From positions 28,907 to 92,906 of the forward strand of contig CALSCQ010002712.1 in NCBI GenBank assembly GCA_943704525.1: DNA of 64,000 bases. Reading direction: 5' to 3'. The DNA comes from Pigoraptor vietnamica. Taxonomy: Eukaryota; Opisthokonta; Filasterea. The position numbers and the translations under genes are program-made. How positions within the stretch are numbered: position 1 is the stretch's first letter; every line of letters begins with the position of its first letter. Of the stretch, positions 23,150 to 40,518 are shown in pieces. Below the pieces are notes generated by a model that saw only the letters and a list, made by a program, of their open reading frames with translations, had not been told where the DNA came from and made no database searches.

Positions 23150-24337
23150 GATCCCGCGCGCGCAAAGCCGTCTCCCGCACTGCCGTCGCGTCTTAATGTT
23201 GCCTGCATCAATTCTCTCTCTCTCTCTCTCTCTCGCTTAACTGTTTTTCGTGTTCTGCTTTTGGCGTCGCAAGCGTGGCGTTGCACCACTGTATAAAATC
23301 GGTGAGAAAGAAGAAAGTACCAAACGAAGCCAAGGCAGTCGTTGAACTCGTTGTTGTTCTCCGCGACATTTAATCAGTCTATAATCCCGCAATTCGCACC
23401 CGAGCAAAACTATCGGCCGGTTTGCCGTCGACCTCACACTAACATTTGTTGGGCGTCGGGTACTGAGTTCTTGTCGTCCGCAATAGCTGTGGGAACTTGG
23501 TCGCGTCCCGTTTAGCCACTCTTGTTCCATTTACTCCATGCTTCGTTCTTCACGAACCCCCCAAAACCAGTTTCTCTCCAATGGCGGTCGGGAGTGCTGG
23601 TGCGCGCCCGCCCGCGTGCACGCAGACACACGCGGGCAGACTTGTAGAACACGTTGTTCGAGCCGGTTTGCGGTGGCTGCGTCGTGATTGGACGCCCTTG
23701 ACTATGGCACATTTCCATAGATTTGTCGATGGGTTCACTAAGGAAATGGCCATAGTGGCTGGTTTGTATGGAGGTCTGGTACTCGATGTCATTTAGGGTC
23801 CGAAAATGTGCGGTTGTCTTCGATCTGTATTGGCGGACTACTGGATATCTTCTTTTAAAAAATTGTAAGGAGTTAATTGCTGATAAGAATTATGTGAAAA
23901 TGGGACGGTGCGACTTCTACTTTATTACGAAATTGCAAAAACCTTTTAAGTCGAATTTTGAAAGCCCGAAATTGAATATACATTCAAATCGGAGTCATTA
24001 AGTACTAAAGTACTTCTATTACAGGGACGACAATGAATACATTTTGTATACAGCTTGTATTAAACCATGTGCCGCTTTTAAACTACTTAGTAACTGTATT
24101 TGAAATTATGTCAAAAACCGGTTTTTGGAGGGGCCGCCACCACACGCAACACCGCACACACAGCATATTCCAACAGGTTTCCATGGTCGTGTCATGTCCT
24201 CCTTGCCGTCTTTTCTTCAGCAAGACGTTCGCTGAGTCCTGTGCACGAAGAACACCCTGCACATCCCTCTGTGGAACGGAAACGAAGCGTAAGGCAGCTT
24301 GCAGCGGTCTGAGGCCGCGTGCACATCGCCACAAAAG
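23150..24337. other. Long intergenic region with an A+T-rich island
   Basis: About 1.2 kb between CFAP52 and the ABC transporter. It has a (TC)n tract at its left edge. From about 23780 to 24120 it becomes clearly A+T-rich, with a short perfect inverted repeat AAGTACT/AGTACTT near 24000-24016. A 77-codon open frame across the island (23768-24001) resembles nothing I know. The composition would fit a decayed insert. Confidence 0.5.
23213..23234. repeat. (TC)n microsatellite
   Basis: Eleven TC units shortly after the CFAP52 stop codon, probably in its 3' UTR. Confidence 0.9.
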
Positions 24338-29531
<5,194 letters not shown>

Positions 29532-30024
29532 TTTATGGTGTGAAAGTTGGCTTTCTGCCCTTTTGACTCTGCTCCTCTGCGTTGTTGTGCGTGCGCTCGA
29601 CGGCGTTTCGCGAGGAGCTATGGCTGTGTCGCCGCTGGGCGTTTTTTCTTCTTAGTGTTCTGCGCAAGTTCTTCGCTTTTTGTGCGTGCGTGCGTGCGTG
29701 CGCGGGGTTTTCGTGCCTGCTGCGTGACTCTCTTCGGGTGCTGGCATCATGGTGTGTCTGCAAGGCGGGCCGTGGTGGGGTTGCTGTCCCCATTATGCGA
29801 AGTGCAAATGTAAGCGAGTGCACTGTGTCTCACGGCCGAATAATAGACACTGTGGAACTGAGTCTGGACACTGAAATGTTCCACGCGGCTCAGCACGCGC
29901 TCCGCACACCGAATAACACTGCTCCCATTCGCTGCTTTTTACAAGGCTGGCGTGAAGTTGGACCATAGGACAGCCGTGAAGGACCCGCAGTTCCCCACAG
30001 TTTCAGTCTTATTAGCTTCAGCAG
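29532..30024. other. Intergenic region ABCC / Mpv17
   Basis: About 490 bp holding the ABCC 3' UTR and the promoter of the Mpv17 gene on the same strand. Short GTGC repeats lie at 29683-29703. No gene recognised. Confidence 0.5.
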
Positions 30025-31433
<1,409 letters not shown>

Positions 31434-31617
31434 GAATACATCACGTATGGCATGCACACACGCACAGCAGGACGCAGTCGAGTCGCTTTCTTCTTTACAT
31501 TTTTACTACGACGCGAGACAGGCGCTCCGCTGCGACGTTCAACGCACGCACGCGACAGCGCATCCCCAATATTCAATTGGCTCTCTTGATGTCGCTCCGT
31601 GTCGTATTGGCGCATGC

Positions 31618-34600
31618 TCACACCGGGTCCTTCGTGATCGTGAACGACTCGATCAAGTGGCAGCCGCCCGACTGCGGCGAATACCAGAGCGGGTTGCGGC
31701 AGTGCGCCGTGAGGACGTCTCGCGCGCCCATGTCGCTGATGGCGGGCCACTCCTTCTGCACGCTGTTGATGCCAATCGCCTGGGGGAGACAGCGGCGAGG
31801 GTGCGTGCGTCAAACGGCATCCCACAAAGCGGAGGCGCATAGAGACTCGGTTTGAAAACGCGCAATCCAACACACGCGCATTTGTGACTGTCGACAAGAC
31901 AAGCAGCAAACACAGCACAGAGTTGGCCATATCGTTCGCATTGCACATGAGCCACTCACATATACGGTGAGCGTGTGGTTCGTCGGGTCGATTCGCATGC
32001 GCACGAAGCTCTTGTAGTCCTCAATCTTGAGCGCGGCAAACGAGTCGTTGTCGTGCTTCCCCGCTATCCCGGCGAACGTCAGGTACACGCCCATAATCAT
32101 CGGACCCCCGAACAGCCCAAACAGAAACACGAGGACCTTGACCCATAGCTGGTGGTACACGCGTATCAGTCGTATCGCGTGATATCGGGGCAGGAGCACG
32201 GCATAGAACATGTAGTGGCCCGTCGCCGCCATCATCATGTGTGCGGCCGCGTGGAAGAACCCTATCAGCACGCCCCACAGCCGCGTGCGCTGTCCAATGT
32301 CCGTGAAGAAGCCGAGCACCGTCCACGCGATGAGAAAGATCGTCGACGACAGCGGCGACGCAAGCACGGCCGCGGCGAGGGCCTCTGCCGCGCTGCCGAG
32401 CTCGACGCGCTTCGCAGCTTCCGCGGCCGCTGCTGCCACCGACGCGACGCCAGACACGATGGGATCCGTACCGCACGCGTCGGGGTCGGCCGCGCACATG
32501 GCCATGGCGTCTTCGGACGGCGGCGCCACCTGGCACCGGTCCCAGATGTCGGCGGCCTGGAAGCCCATCGCGAGGAGCCATACCGCGCCAGTGACAAACC
32601 CAAAGCTGAAGTTCTTGAAGATGAACGAGATGGCGGCGAGCGAGTAGCGGAAGGAAATCTGGCTCGACGGGTACACGCTGCGGAGGTCGCAGTCCTTTGG
32701 CCGTCGCGTCGTCCCGGACACCTTGATGCGCGGCTCGAGAATGTGTGTTGGGTGAAGGAAGGCACTGCGTGTGGGCGAGGATTAGTGAACGCTCAATGTG
32801 CATGAAAGCACAACAATCGAGCCGAGCGTCAACGCACCCTCCGCCGCCGCACACGACGAGCTGCAGGTTGCCGTCGACGCGCTCGTATCGGCTGTAGTTG
32901 TGCAAGTCGCCCGCAAGAAGGAGGCGCAGGCGATCGCCGATCATCTTCTCAAAGAGGTACGTGATGGCCTCGCGCGGCTCACCGTCAAGGATCCAAAAGG
33001 GCCGGTGCATCGACTGAACGGGCGCCGTTTCAGCACACCAAAACAGCAGCTTCAAACACACGCGAACGGCCACACGTACTGGTGCGCTATCCTACAGAAA
33101 TGACTGCGCCTGCAACAAGCACTGCAACAAACAGAAAGAAGAGTGGAAACACGCAAGCGCGAGGATCTGTGGGACAGCACGCACACGCATACGCACCACG
33201 ATGACCCTGTCCGTGCGCGGCATCGACTCTGTAATGTCCCTAAAGTACTTGAGCTGTGCGTCGTCAATGTCGTACGTGAGCTGGTCGTCGATGCCAAACA
33301 GCCACCACCCGTCCGGCAGCCGCAGCGCAAAGTAGCTGTGTCGCTGGGGAAGCACCCAGCCGCCCAACCGCGTGCCGCCGCAGATGAGCCGCCGAAACGC
33401 GACGAGGCCGTCGAGCCAGTCGTGGTTCCCGGGGATGGCGTAGGCGTGCGGGTACGCAGGGTCGGGGATACCGGGATTGTCAAAGAAGGATTTGGACTCG
33501 CGCTCCGACCACAGGGCTGCGGCACAGGCAAATTACGGAGTGATCAGCAACGCAGGTGCGAGTGACATGGCCGGGCGCCAGAGAAAAACAACGGACACAG
33601 TGGAGAACGCGCATCGCTTCTTCTGCAACGTGTATGGGGCAGGTGCGACGAATGCTTTGCTCGCATACCGTGCTTGTACGGCTCGACAAAGCGCGCCTGG
33701 TAGTTGCGCGGCGAGGGATCCGGATAACAGAGGTCGCCGCCGAGAACAAGCACCTTGCCGCGCTCGAGGTACATGTGCGGTCGCCCGTCAATGCCCGCGT
33801 CTGCACACAGAGTCGTGAAAGTGAGCGACACTGGCATCGGATATGACTGTCACGCACACATTTCAGCGCTCTCGCACACCCACCAGGCACGGTCACTTTC
33901 AGGTGCGGCTGCGCGAGCGCGCGCGCCACGGAGAACGTCGGGTTCCACCCGTCACCCGTGTCCGCGGTGAAGTCAATGTAAAACTCGTTCTTCCCTTCCT
34001 CCAATTCGTAGCTGTGCCACGGCGTCTTCTCGGCACCGGACACGCGCTGTCCGCCAGTCGCTAGTGGCAAGAGCTGCGTGCGAGAGTTGGACGGCTGCAG
34101 GGGCGGCGGCCCAGTGAAGGCCTCCGCCAGCGACAACAATGGGCGCTCCGCCATGGGAGGAGGGGACGAAATGAGCGGCTTGCCGCCGTAGATGCCGAGA
34201 TCTTCGCGCATCGATTCGACTTGGTCGACGAGCGCGTAAAGCGGCCGCGTGTCTGTGCGCTCGCCGATGCATATTGTCACGAAAATGTTCACTATGGTCG
34301 AGAGGAGACTCACGGGATCGAACCTGCGGCGACAAAGTCCGTGCTCACGTAAGATTCCCACTGGTCAAAGAAAAGGAGAGTGTTGCATGGAGATATTGCA
34401 CAAACATACCATTGGGCCATGGGCATGTGCGCCACACGCTTGACGCGAAGTCCCCATTCTTCGGGCGTGCGCTGGAGGATTTTGAGGCGGAGATCCGACG
34501 GAGTGTTCGAAATGATGAGCCTGCCCAACGCATAACCATTGAGTGAGCCTACAGCGTGAAGGGCCTGCAATAGAAAAACCACATAGCTATCGAGCGACAA

Positions 34601-34797
34601 AACGACCGTGCGCATACGCACTTTTGGATGGCGTTGAAGTGGCGCTCACGCTCTGCATCCTCCTCCTCGTCGGGCAAATAGGGGTTGAGGACGGCGAGAC
34701 CGGGGTCGACGCGGCCAATCTGCCTGAAGCCGGTGAAGGAGCCGCGGTGCCCCATGGCCGCCGCCATCGTCCGCTCGCCCTTGTGCGGCGACGCCAT
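31618..34797 (-). CDS. Calcineurin-like metallophosphatase with C-terminal multipass membrane domain
   Basis: Exons 34797-34618, 34564-34410, 34323-33884, 33800-33669, 33516-33197, 33013-32838, 32764-31960, 31779-31618 give 789 aa. The metallophosphoesterase ligand series is complete: TADTGDGW (D233/D236), LGGDLCYPD (D281), PGNHDW (N333, H334), SMHRPFW (H412) and AGDLHNYSRYE (H447). It is followed by CGGGGAFLHPTH, typical of a eukaryotic membrane metallophosphatase family also found in plants. After residue 500 come four or more hydrophobic segments (for example SFGFVTGAVWLLAMGF, STIFLIAWTVLGFF, LWVKVLVFLFGLFGG). An active two-metal centre on a membrane is well supported; substrate and membrane are unknown. 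The donor of exon 1 is GTATGC and was chosen because it keeps the frame. Exon 2 joins to FDPVSLLSTIV through the acceptor CCGCAG. Confidence 0.85.
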
Positions 34798-34885
34798 GAC
34801 GACGGCTGCGCAGGGGTGCACGCAGCAGCACACACACCAATAGCGACTGCTCCGAACTTCGGGACGGCTTCGCAAGGATGCACGC

Positions 34886-34952
<67 letters not shown>

Positions 34953-35473
34953 AGAGAGACAGTGACTGCTCAGTGGCCCACGGCCTTCGAAGGGACGGCT
35001 GGCGAGAAAGAAAGAAAAGCGCCAACGTATGTTGCTGCCACATCTCGCAGCTCAGCTGTTTCCGGGTTTTGGGTCAGTTTACGGAACTCCCACCATACAC
35101 GCGCCTGTTTGTCAGCCACTGAATTGCCGAGACCTCGGTCACGCCACAAATTCACGTGACATCACGTGAAATTCGAAACTCGTAAACAGTATTTATTGCG
35201 CATGTGGACAGTCATACATTTTTCATAGTGAGCCGCATTTATATTCGTTTCCCGCCATTTTTCTTCTACGCGCGTTTTGGCGGGAGAGCGGCTCACCCCC
35301 ACAACACACTTCAACGTCAAAACGAATCGTGCCACTGCAAGCGCAATCGGCCGCGAGTACCACATAGATCCACGTGAAACGACAGTTCGCCACACGCGCT
35401 CTCGACTCAGAGTCACAGCTCCACTGGAACTGCGCAGCTTTCAATTCGTACCCGTACTCATCAAAGATTTGAG
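34798..35473. promoter_or_regulatory. Divergent promoter region metallophosphatase / CDC6
   Basis: About 675 bp between divergent starts, with a (CA)n tract on the phosphatase side. No coding signal or TATA box recognised. Confidence 0.45.
34890..34949. repeat. (CA)n microsatellite
   Basis: Thirty CA units upstream of the metallophosphatase start, where it could lie in the promoter or 5' UTR, followed by a short GA tract. Confidence 0.95.
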
Positions 35474-37669
35474 ATGGCGCCGCGCGGTCGCAAAGGTGTG
35501 TACCGACAAATGTCTTGCTCGTCGCGTTTGAGAGACATGTACTCACGAGGGAATCACGCTATCCAATAGCCGCTGTCGCTGCCGCCGTTTCTGTTCGGAA
35601 CATCGACAATGTGTTGCAATCGCGGAAGAGGAAAGGTTGGTTTGATTTGTGCCTTCACGGAGACACAAAATGCCCCCGGCACTATTCTTATGCGTACCAC
35701 TCTCCTTTTTTTTTTTTGCAGCGGATGATGTCCTTCACTCGGTTAAGCGTGCTCGAACGGCTGGCCCTCTCAGCCCCCTGAAGGTGCGTGTGTCATGATC
35801 GACACGTTGGTAGCCTTGCAGCGAACGACGTACCCCAATCCGCCGCCCAGACCGCCACTAATCACTGCCGACTATTCTCTCTGCAGATCCCCCTCGTTTG
35901 CAAGCAGATATTTGAGGATGACATTGTGAAAGAAGGTGAGTTGGTCGTCGAATTCGTCGTATTGGAGGAAGTTTTCTCAAGCCGTGGCCGCACGAACGCA
36001 GTTCCGTTCAACCCGAGTGATCCCGTCGCAAACGCGAAGCGGGTGTTGCATGTGTCTTCCGTCCCCGCGCACATTGTGGGCCGGGAAAACGAGCAGGCCG
36101 CTGTCCTCTCGTTCCTCACGCGCTGCGTGGAGCAAGACATGGCGGACAGCTTGTACGTGGCGGGCGCGCCTGGGACCGGCAAAACGGCATCGATGCGCGA
36201 AGTCACTGCGGACTTTTTGGCGTGGCTTGCAAAGGTTGGTCACATTTGCGTCTTGTTCGCACAGCTGGCGTTGAAGGCGCACAAAGGCACAGTTCACTCA
36301 CATGTTGTGCGTGCGTGACCTTGCAGAGCCGGCGGTCCGCCACGCGTGTCGTATATGTCAACTGCATGACCGTGAGGGAGCCCCGCGCCATCTACGCGCA
36401 CATTATTGAGTCGCTGGGCGTGGACATGTCGAGGGTGAAGACGGACGCGCAGGACACGCTGCAGCGTCTAGCCGTACCAGAGACAAAGGGCCAAAAGAAC
36501 CAGCCCGTGTGGTAAGCGCCATTTCGCAAGGCGCAGTGCCTCTTAAGAGGCTTATTCGAGAGCGTGGGCGTGCGTGCGTGGAGGGCGACTGTCTCGCCTC
36601 ACAGTTTGAATTGCCACGCAGGGTCCTCATTGCCGACGAGATTGACCAGCTTGCGAGCGCCGACCAGGAGGTCCTCTACCGCTTGTTTTCTTGGGCGAAA
36701 TTCCCCGGTTCCCGCCTCGTGCTAGTGGGGATCGCAAACGCGCTCGATCTCACGGAGCGCCTGTTGCCGCGCCTCAGCGCAAAGAAGTGTGGGTGCCGGA
36801 GACGCGGCAATACGCCGCTCCCTCTTGAGTAGTTGGCATTTTCTTGGCGTGAAGCCGTGTCTGGACAGCTTCTAACTGCTTGTTTCGGTGTCTGCGCGCA
36901 GGCGAGCCCTCGCTCCTCAATTTTGCGCCGTATTCGAAGGACGAGATCAAGGCGGTCCTGCTCGATCGCCTCTCGTGCATCGGCGATGCGGTGCTGGATC
37001 CCATCGCCCTCGAGCTCGTCTCGCGCAAGGTCGCCGCGCACTCTGGCGACGTGCGGAAGGCCCTCGACATTTGCCGCCGTTCGCTGGAATTGGCCGAGGC
37101 TGAGGCGCGTGCGGCTGGTGCGCAGGCGGGGAGGGTCGTGAAGGCGAGCGTCGCGCACATCAACAAGGTGGTGCAGGAAGTGTATGGCTCCCCTCACGTG
37201 GCCAAGATGCGCGCGCTCGGGCTGCACTCGAAGCTGATGCTCTGTGCGCTCTTCCTGGCCATCGACGGCAAGCAGAGGGACATCAACGGGAGCAAGGTGC
37301 GTCCTCAATGCGTGCGAGAGCGCGTCCTTGTGCGATGGGTCGTGTTTGCAGTCGTCTGACATTTATGCACGCACACTCGCGCAGCTGCACGAGTCCTACA
37401 TTGCGATTTGCCGCCGCCGCAGCATGACGCCCGTGAGCATGTCCGAGTTTGCCGATATCGCCGAGTGCCTCTGCGCGTCGGGAATTGTTACGCTTGCGGG
37501 CGGCCCGAAGCGCACGTTTGTGAGGGACATTCGTGCGTCGAAGGTGTCGCCGTCGGTGCACCCGTCGGACATTGAGTTTGCGCTGAAGGAGGCTCCGATG
37601 TTCAAGGCAATTATCGACGAGTGCAACGCCGACTCAGAGAAAGCCGCCAGTCTCGAGCTGGTCAAGTGA
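35474..37669 (+). CDS. CDC6: CDC6/ORC1-family AAA+ replication licensing ATPase
   Basis: CDC6 joins ORC at origins and loads MCM2-7 in G1. Exons 35474-35495, 35570-35635, 35722-35783, 35887-36234, 36327-36511, 36622-36788, 36902-37296, 37385-37669 give 509 aa. The short N-terminus is basic (SRKRK, SVKRAR) and ends in SPLK (S47), a CDK-type site. The AAA+ core has GREN, Walker A GAPGTGKT (143-150), Walker B VLIADEID (about 229-236) and sensor-like LVLVGIANALDLTERLLPRL, then NFAPYSKDEI. The C-terminal winged helix (HINKVVQEVYG, LHSKLMLCALFLAI, YIAICRR) matches CDC6 better than ORC1, and no BAH domain is present. The segment GELVVEFVVLEEVF could be a short retained intron starting GTGAGT, but no acceptor of the right phase follows at normal distance. 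Confidence 0.87.
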
Positions 37670-38533
37670 ATGCGACCGTGTCGTCTGTGTGTGTGTGCGC
37701 TCGCCGCGAGGTTTGTCCTGTCGCGCGGTCTGCCGCACGTGTGCTCTCGGCGTGCGATGGAGATTGCGCGTGGTTGTGTTGTACATAGTGCCCTGGCGCT
37801 GCTTGCTCTGGAAGCGGCAGTCCCACCAAAATTCATGCGCAGACGGCCCATTGAAAGGGTTTGTCGGGCGCGATTGCTTCACCTTTGGCCCCAAAACGAA
37901 TGATGGAAACTCGTAGAAGTCATCGGGAGTCTGCTGCAAACCGGCTTACCTGGCCACAGATTGTTTCAACCCATTGGTGAGCGCCTTGACCCCCGTCAGG
38001 CACGAGTGTTTGCCGTTCAAACCGGCACACACACAGATTGTTATAACCCCGGTCAGGCACGAGTGCTTGCCGTTCAAACCGGCACACACACAGATTGTTT
38101 CAACCCATTGGTGAGCGCCTTGACCCCGGTCAGGCACTAGTATTGGCCGTTCCTCTAAATGAGGCAAGCGACCTTCCGCCCAAGAACTCGGCAAATTGTT
38201 GGTATAATGTATTAGATACATTAATCCGCAGAAATTTTAGCAAAAAGACCAAATTTCTATCGCACACCGACATTGTCGGCTCAAGAGTCGCAGAGCACAA
38301 CACGCACGGCCAACGCGAGTCAGGCGAGACAATTCATTTAAGCACCGCGTGCGGCGCAGATGGCGTGACCTCAAAAGGATAGCGACGTTGTACGCGCACG
38401 AGGGTTGAACAGGGAAACGAAATTAATAACGAATATGTCAGACAGCAAACGGGCCCCGGCCAGCACACACTCCACACCAACGCAGCGTCACACTTCGAGT
38501 CTTCGCGCCGTCGAGGATTAGTGCGCGCCACGC
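37670..38533. other. Convergent intergenic region with tandem repeats
   Basis: About 860 bp between the CDC6 and WBP2-like stop codons. The centre holds three tandem copies of a 57-77 bp unit, followed by an A+T-rich stretch near 38190-38270. No coding potential recognised. Confidence 0.6.
37957..38153. repeat. Three-copy tandem repeat (77/57/63 bp units)
   Basis: Units begin with CAGATTGTT at 37957, 38034 and 38091. Units 1 and 3 share TCAACCCATTGGTGAGCGCC; unit 2 lacks about 20 bp of it. All contain GTCAGGCAC and a GCCGTTC core, and units 1 and 2 end in AAACCGGCACACACA. The third copy is truncated and more diverged. Confidence 0.93.
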
Positions 38534-40025
38534 TCACATGGGGTAGCGGTGGCTGCCGCCTTGTGTTTGGTTGTACGCGGGACCTTCGGCCTCCTGCCCT
38601 TCGTACGGTCCCTCGTAGTACGCCGGCGGCGGCTCGTTAAAGGCAGGCGCGCCCTGCACCGGCCGCTCGGCGTCGACCGATGCGGCTGGGCGATACGACG
38701 GGGATGATGTGCTGACGGTCGAGTGGCCGGCCTCGCGCGCCTTCACATCTGCGCAATTCGATGCAGGTAGTTGCTCAATCAGCGCGCTCCGCACACAATG
38801 ACAGGCTCTCAGAATGGCACGTGATTACCGCACGTCTGTGGGAAAAAGCACACAAGATCGTAAGGTGCAGCGAGATTCAGACGCGACTCACCCGCCGCAA
38901 TCTCCACCGGCGCGCCCTGAGACTGCGGGTACGCCCCTGGCGGATACGCGTTCGCAGTGTACGGTGGCGGCGCGGCGGCAGGGTAGGTGCCGTACCCTTG
39001 AGGTTGGTTGGATGACACGTAGCTCGGATTCGCTTCGAGGGGACGACGCCGCCCGCCGTAGCCGGCCGTGTTGCGGGTCATTACGCTGGGATGATTTGCG
39101 CCGTGTATGGGGGCAGGCTGTCCGTTCTGCTGGAAGATGCGCGTAACGTCCACCATCGGGGCCGCTTGCTGCGGGGGTCGCGAGGAATCTGCGCGTGCGC
39201 ACAGAAGGGGGGGATTGAGAATGGCGGGAGAGGGATGTGAGTGCCACGATGCAAGCGAACGCATGCATGGCGCCTAGAGGAGGCCAACGGGCATTACGAA
39301 CATACACGTGCCCAGCGACTCCACAGGCAACGGAGAGAGAGGGGCGACCAAAGACGGGCACAGCACCCACTCATGTGCAAATAAAGCGTCGCAAATTCGG
39401 CCGCGCCGCCGTTCTTGAACGTGAGCTTAAACTCGCCCGTTCCCGCCAAGCCGCCATTGGACACGGGGTCCACCTTCCCGGAAAAATTGTTCGCGCCAAA
39501 AATCGGCTGGTTGAGCTTGGCATCGTAGATGAGCTCGAACGGGAGCGCAAACGACTTGAAGACCTCGAGAGGCGGTTTCGTCACAAAGAGAATCTGCAGA
39601 GCGACACGTCACATGGTTGTGAGCGATAACAGCCGCAATGACCGCGAGACACGCGTCATGCATCTCCGGCAGGAGACAACAGGGTTCCGCTGTCAGCCCT
39701 CGCGACATTTGAACAACGACATCACGCAGCTCTCTCTCGTCGGCACGCCCACCCTTCGATCCGTAAGAATGACGTCGCCCTTGCCATAGTAGCTTCCCCC
39801 GTGGCCGGGATAACCGCCCGCACTCTCAATCGAAAACTGCACACCCGTCTGCGAGAACATCATCCTGCGCGCACTCCACCGTCATTCTCCATGCACACGA
39901 AGAATACTGGAAGTGGCGACGACACTGCGAACTAATCCTCAACGACAATCGAGTGAGCTGCACCTTTCGCCCGGAGGTATGATTACGCCACCCGTCGGCG
40001 TCACAGGAACGCCGTTGAGTGCCAT
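38534..40025 (-). CDS. WBP2: WBP2-type GRAM-domain coactivator with proline-rich PY tail
   Basis: WBP2 proteins have a PH-GRAM domain and PPxY motifs that bind WW domains (YAP, NEDD4-type ligases). Exons 40025-39964, 39864-39753, 39593-39371, 39188-38892, 38748-38534 give 302 aa. The start MALN matches the vertebrate protein. The GRAM domain shows GDVILTDRRILFVT, FALPFELIYDAKLNQPIFGANNFSG and FKLTFKNGGAAEF. The tail is rich in Pro, Tyr, Gly and Gln and contains AAPPPYTANAYPPGAY and EPPPAYYEGPY, of which APPPYT and PPPAYY are PPxY-like. An upstream in-frame Met exists; I chose MALN on family grounds. The combination suggests WW-domain (Hippo or ubiquitin-ligase) partners in this organism. Confidence 0.9.
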
Positions 40026-40518
40026 GTCTAATTTGAAAGGGAGCACGCCAAAATCGTTGGCAATATAAGTTCGAAACGGCAGCTGTGCTCGACCCACACG
40101 CACAGCACTTTCACACTTGGCCACGTCGAAAAAAAAAATTCACACCGTCCCTCAAGTGCAAAACCCAAACACAACACAAAACACAAGAGTAGTGAATATG
40201 CGGTTACGGAGAAGAGAAAAGGCTCTCTTGAGCAGAAGTAAAATCACGCGTGCGTGTGCGCCATCGTCACGCGATGCATGCGTGGCCGCAAAAATTAAGT
40301 CCGTCGCACACCACTGCCTCTTTGGGTGACGCACACAAATTGGGCGTGTGGGGCCTTGCCGTAGGGGTGGGTCCACTCGGGTGGATAATGTGACAGACGG
40401 GTGAAAAAGGGGCCAAAAATTCGCGGGCCCTTGCAATTCGGGCGCGGGAAGCAATCTGATTGGCTGCGCGTCAGCGCTTTCTGAGCTCACACATTTTACG
40501 TCGTATCGTAAAGTTCTG
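40026..40518. other. Intergenic region PPR gene / WBP2 gene
   Basis: Both neighbours are on the minus strand, so this holds the PPR 3' end flank (low side is the stop at 40519) and the WBP2 promoter. It includes A-rich DNA around 40125-40200. No gene recognised. Confidence 0.5.

Noticed and set aside
23768-24001. 77-codon open frame in the A+T-rich island
   Set aside because: No recognisable motif, no splice partners, and composition-driven; noted only as a possible decayed insert.
34345-34400. Tiny exon between exons 2 and 3 of the metallophosphatase
   Set aside because: Using the acceptor TTTGACCAG leads to an in-frame stop or a 25-nt intron. Joining directly to the acceptor CCGCAG gives a continuous conserved frame.
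35938-35975. Possible 36-nt intron in CDC6 (donor GTGAGT)
   Set aside because: No acceptor of the correct phase at a distance like the other introns (at least about 70 nt). The frame is open, so I kept it as exon.
37957-38153. Direct repeats that could suggest a CRISPR array
   Set aside because: Unit lengths are unequal, spacers are not separated from repeats, and the context is a eukaryotic intergenic region with spliced genes on both sides.
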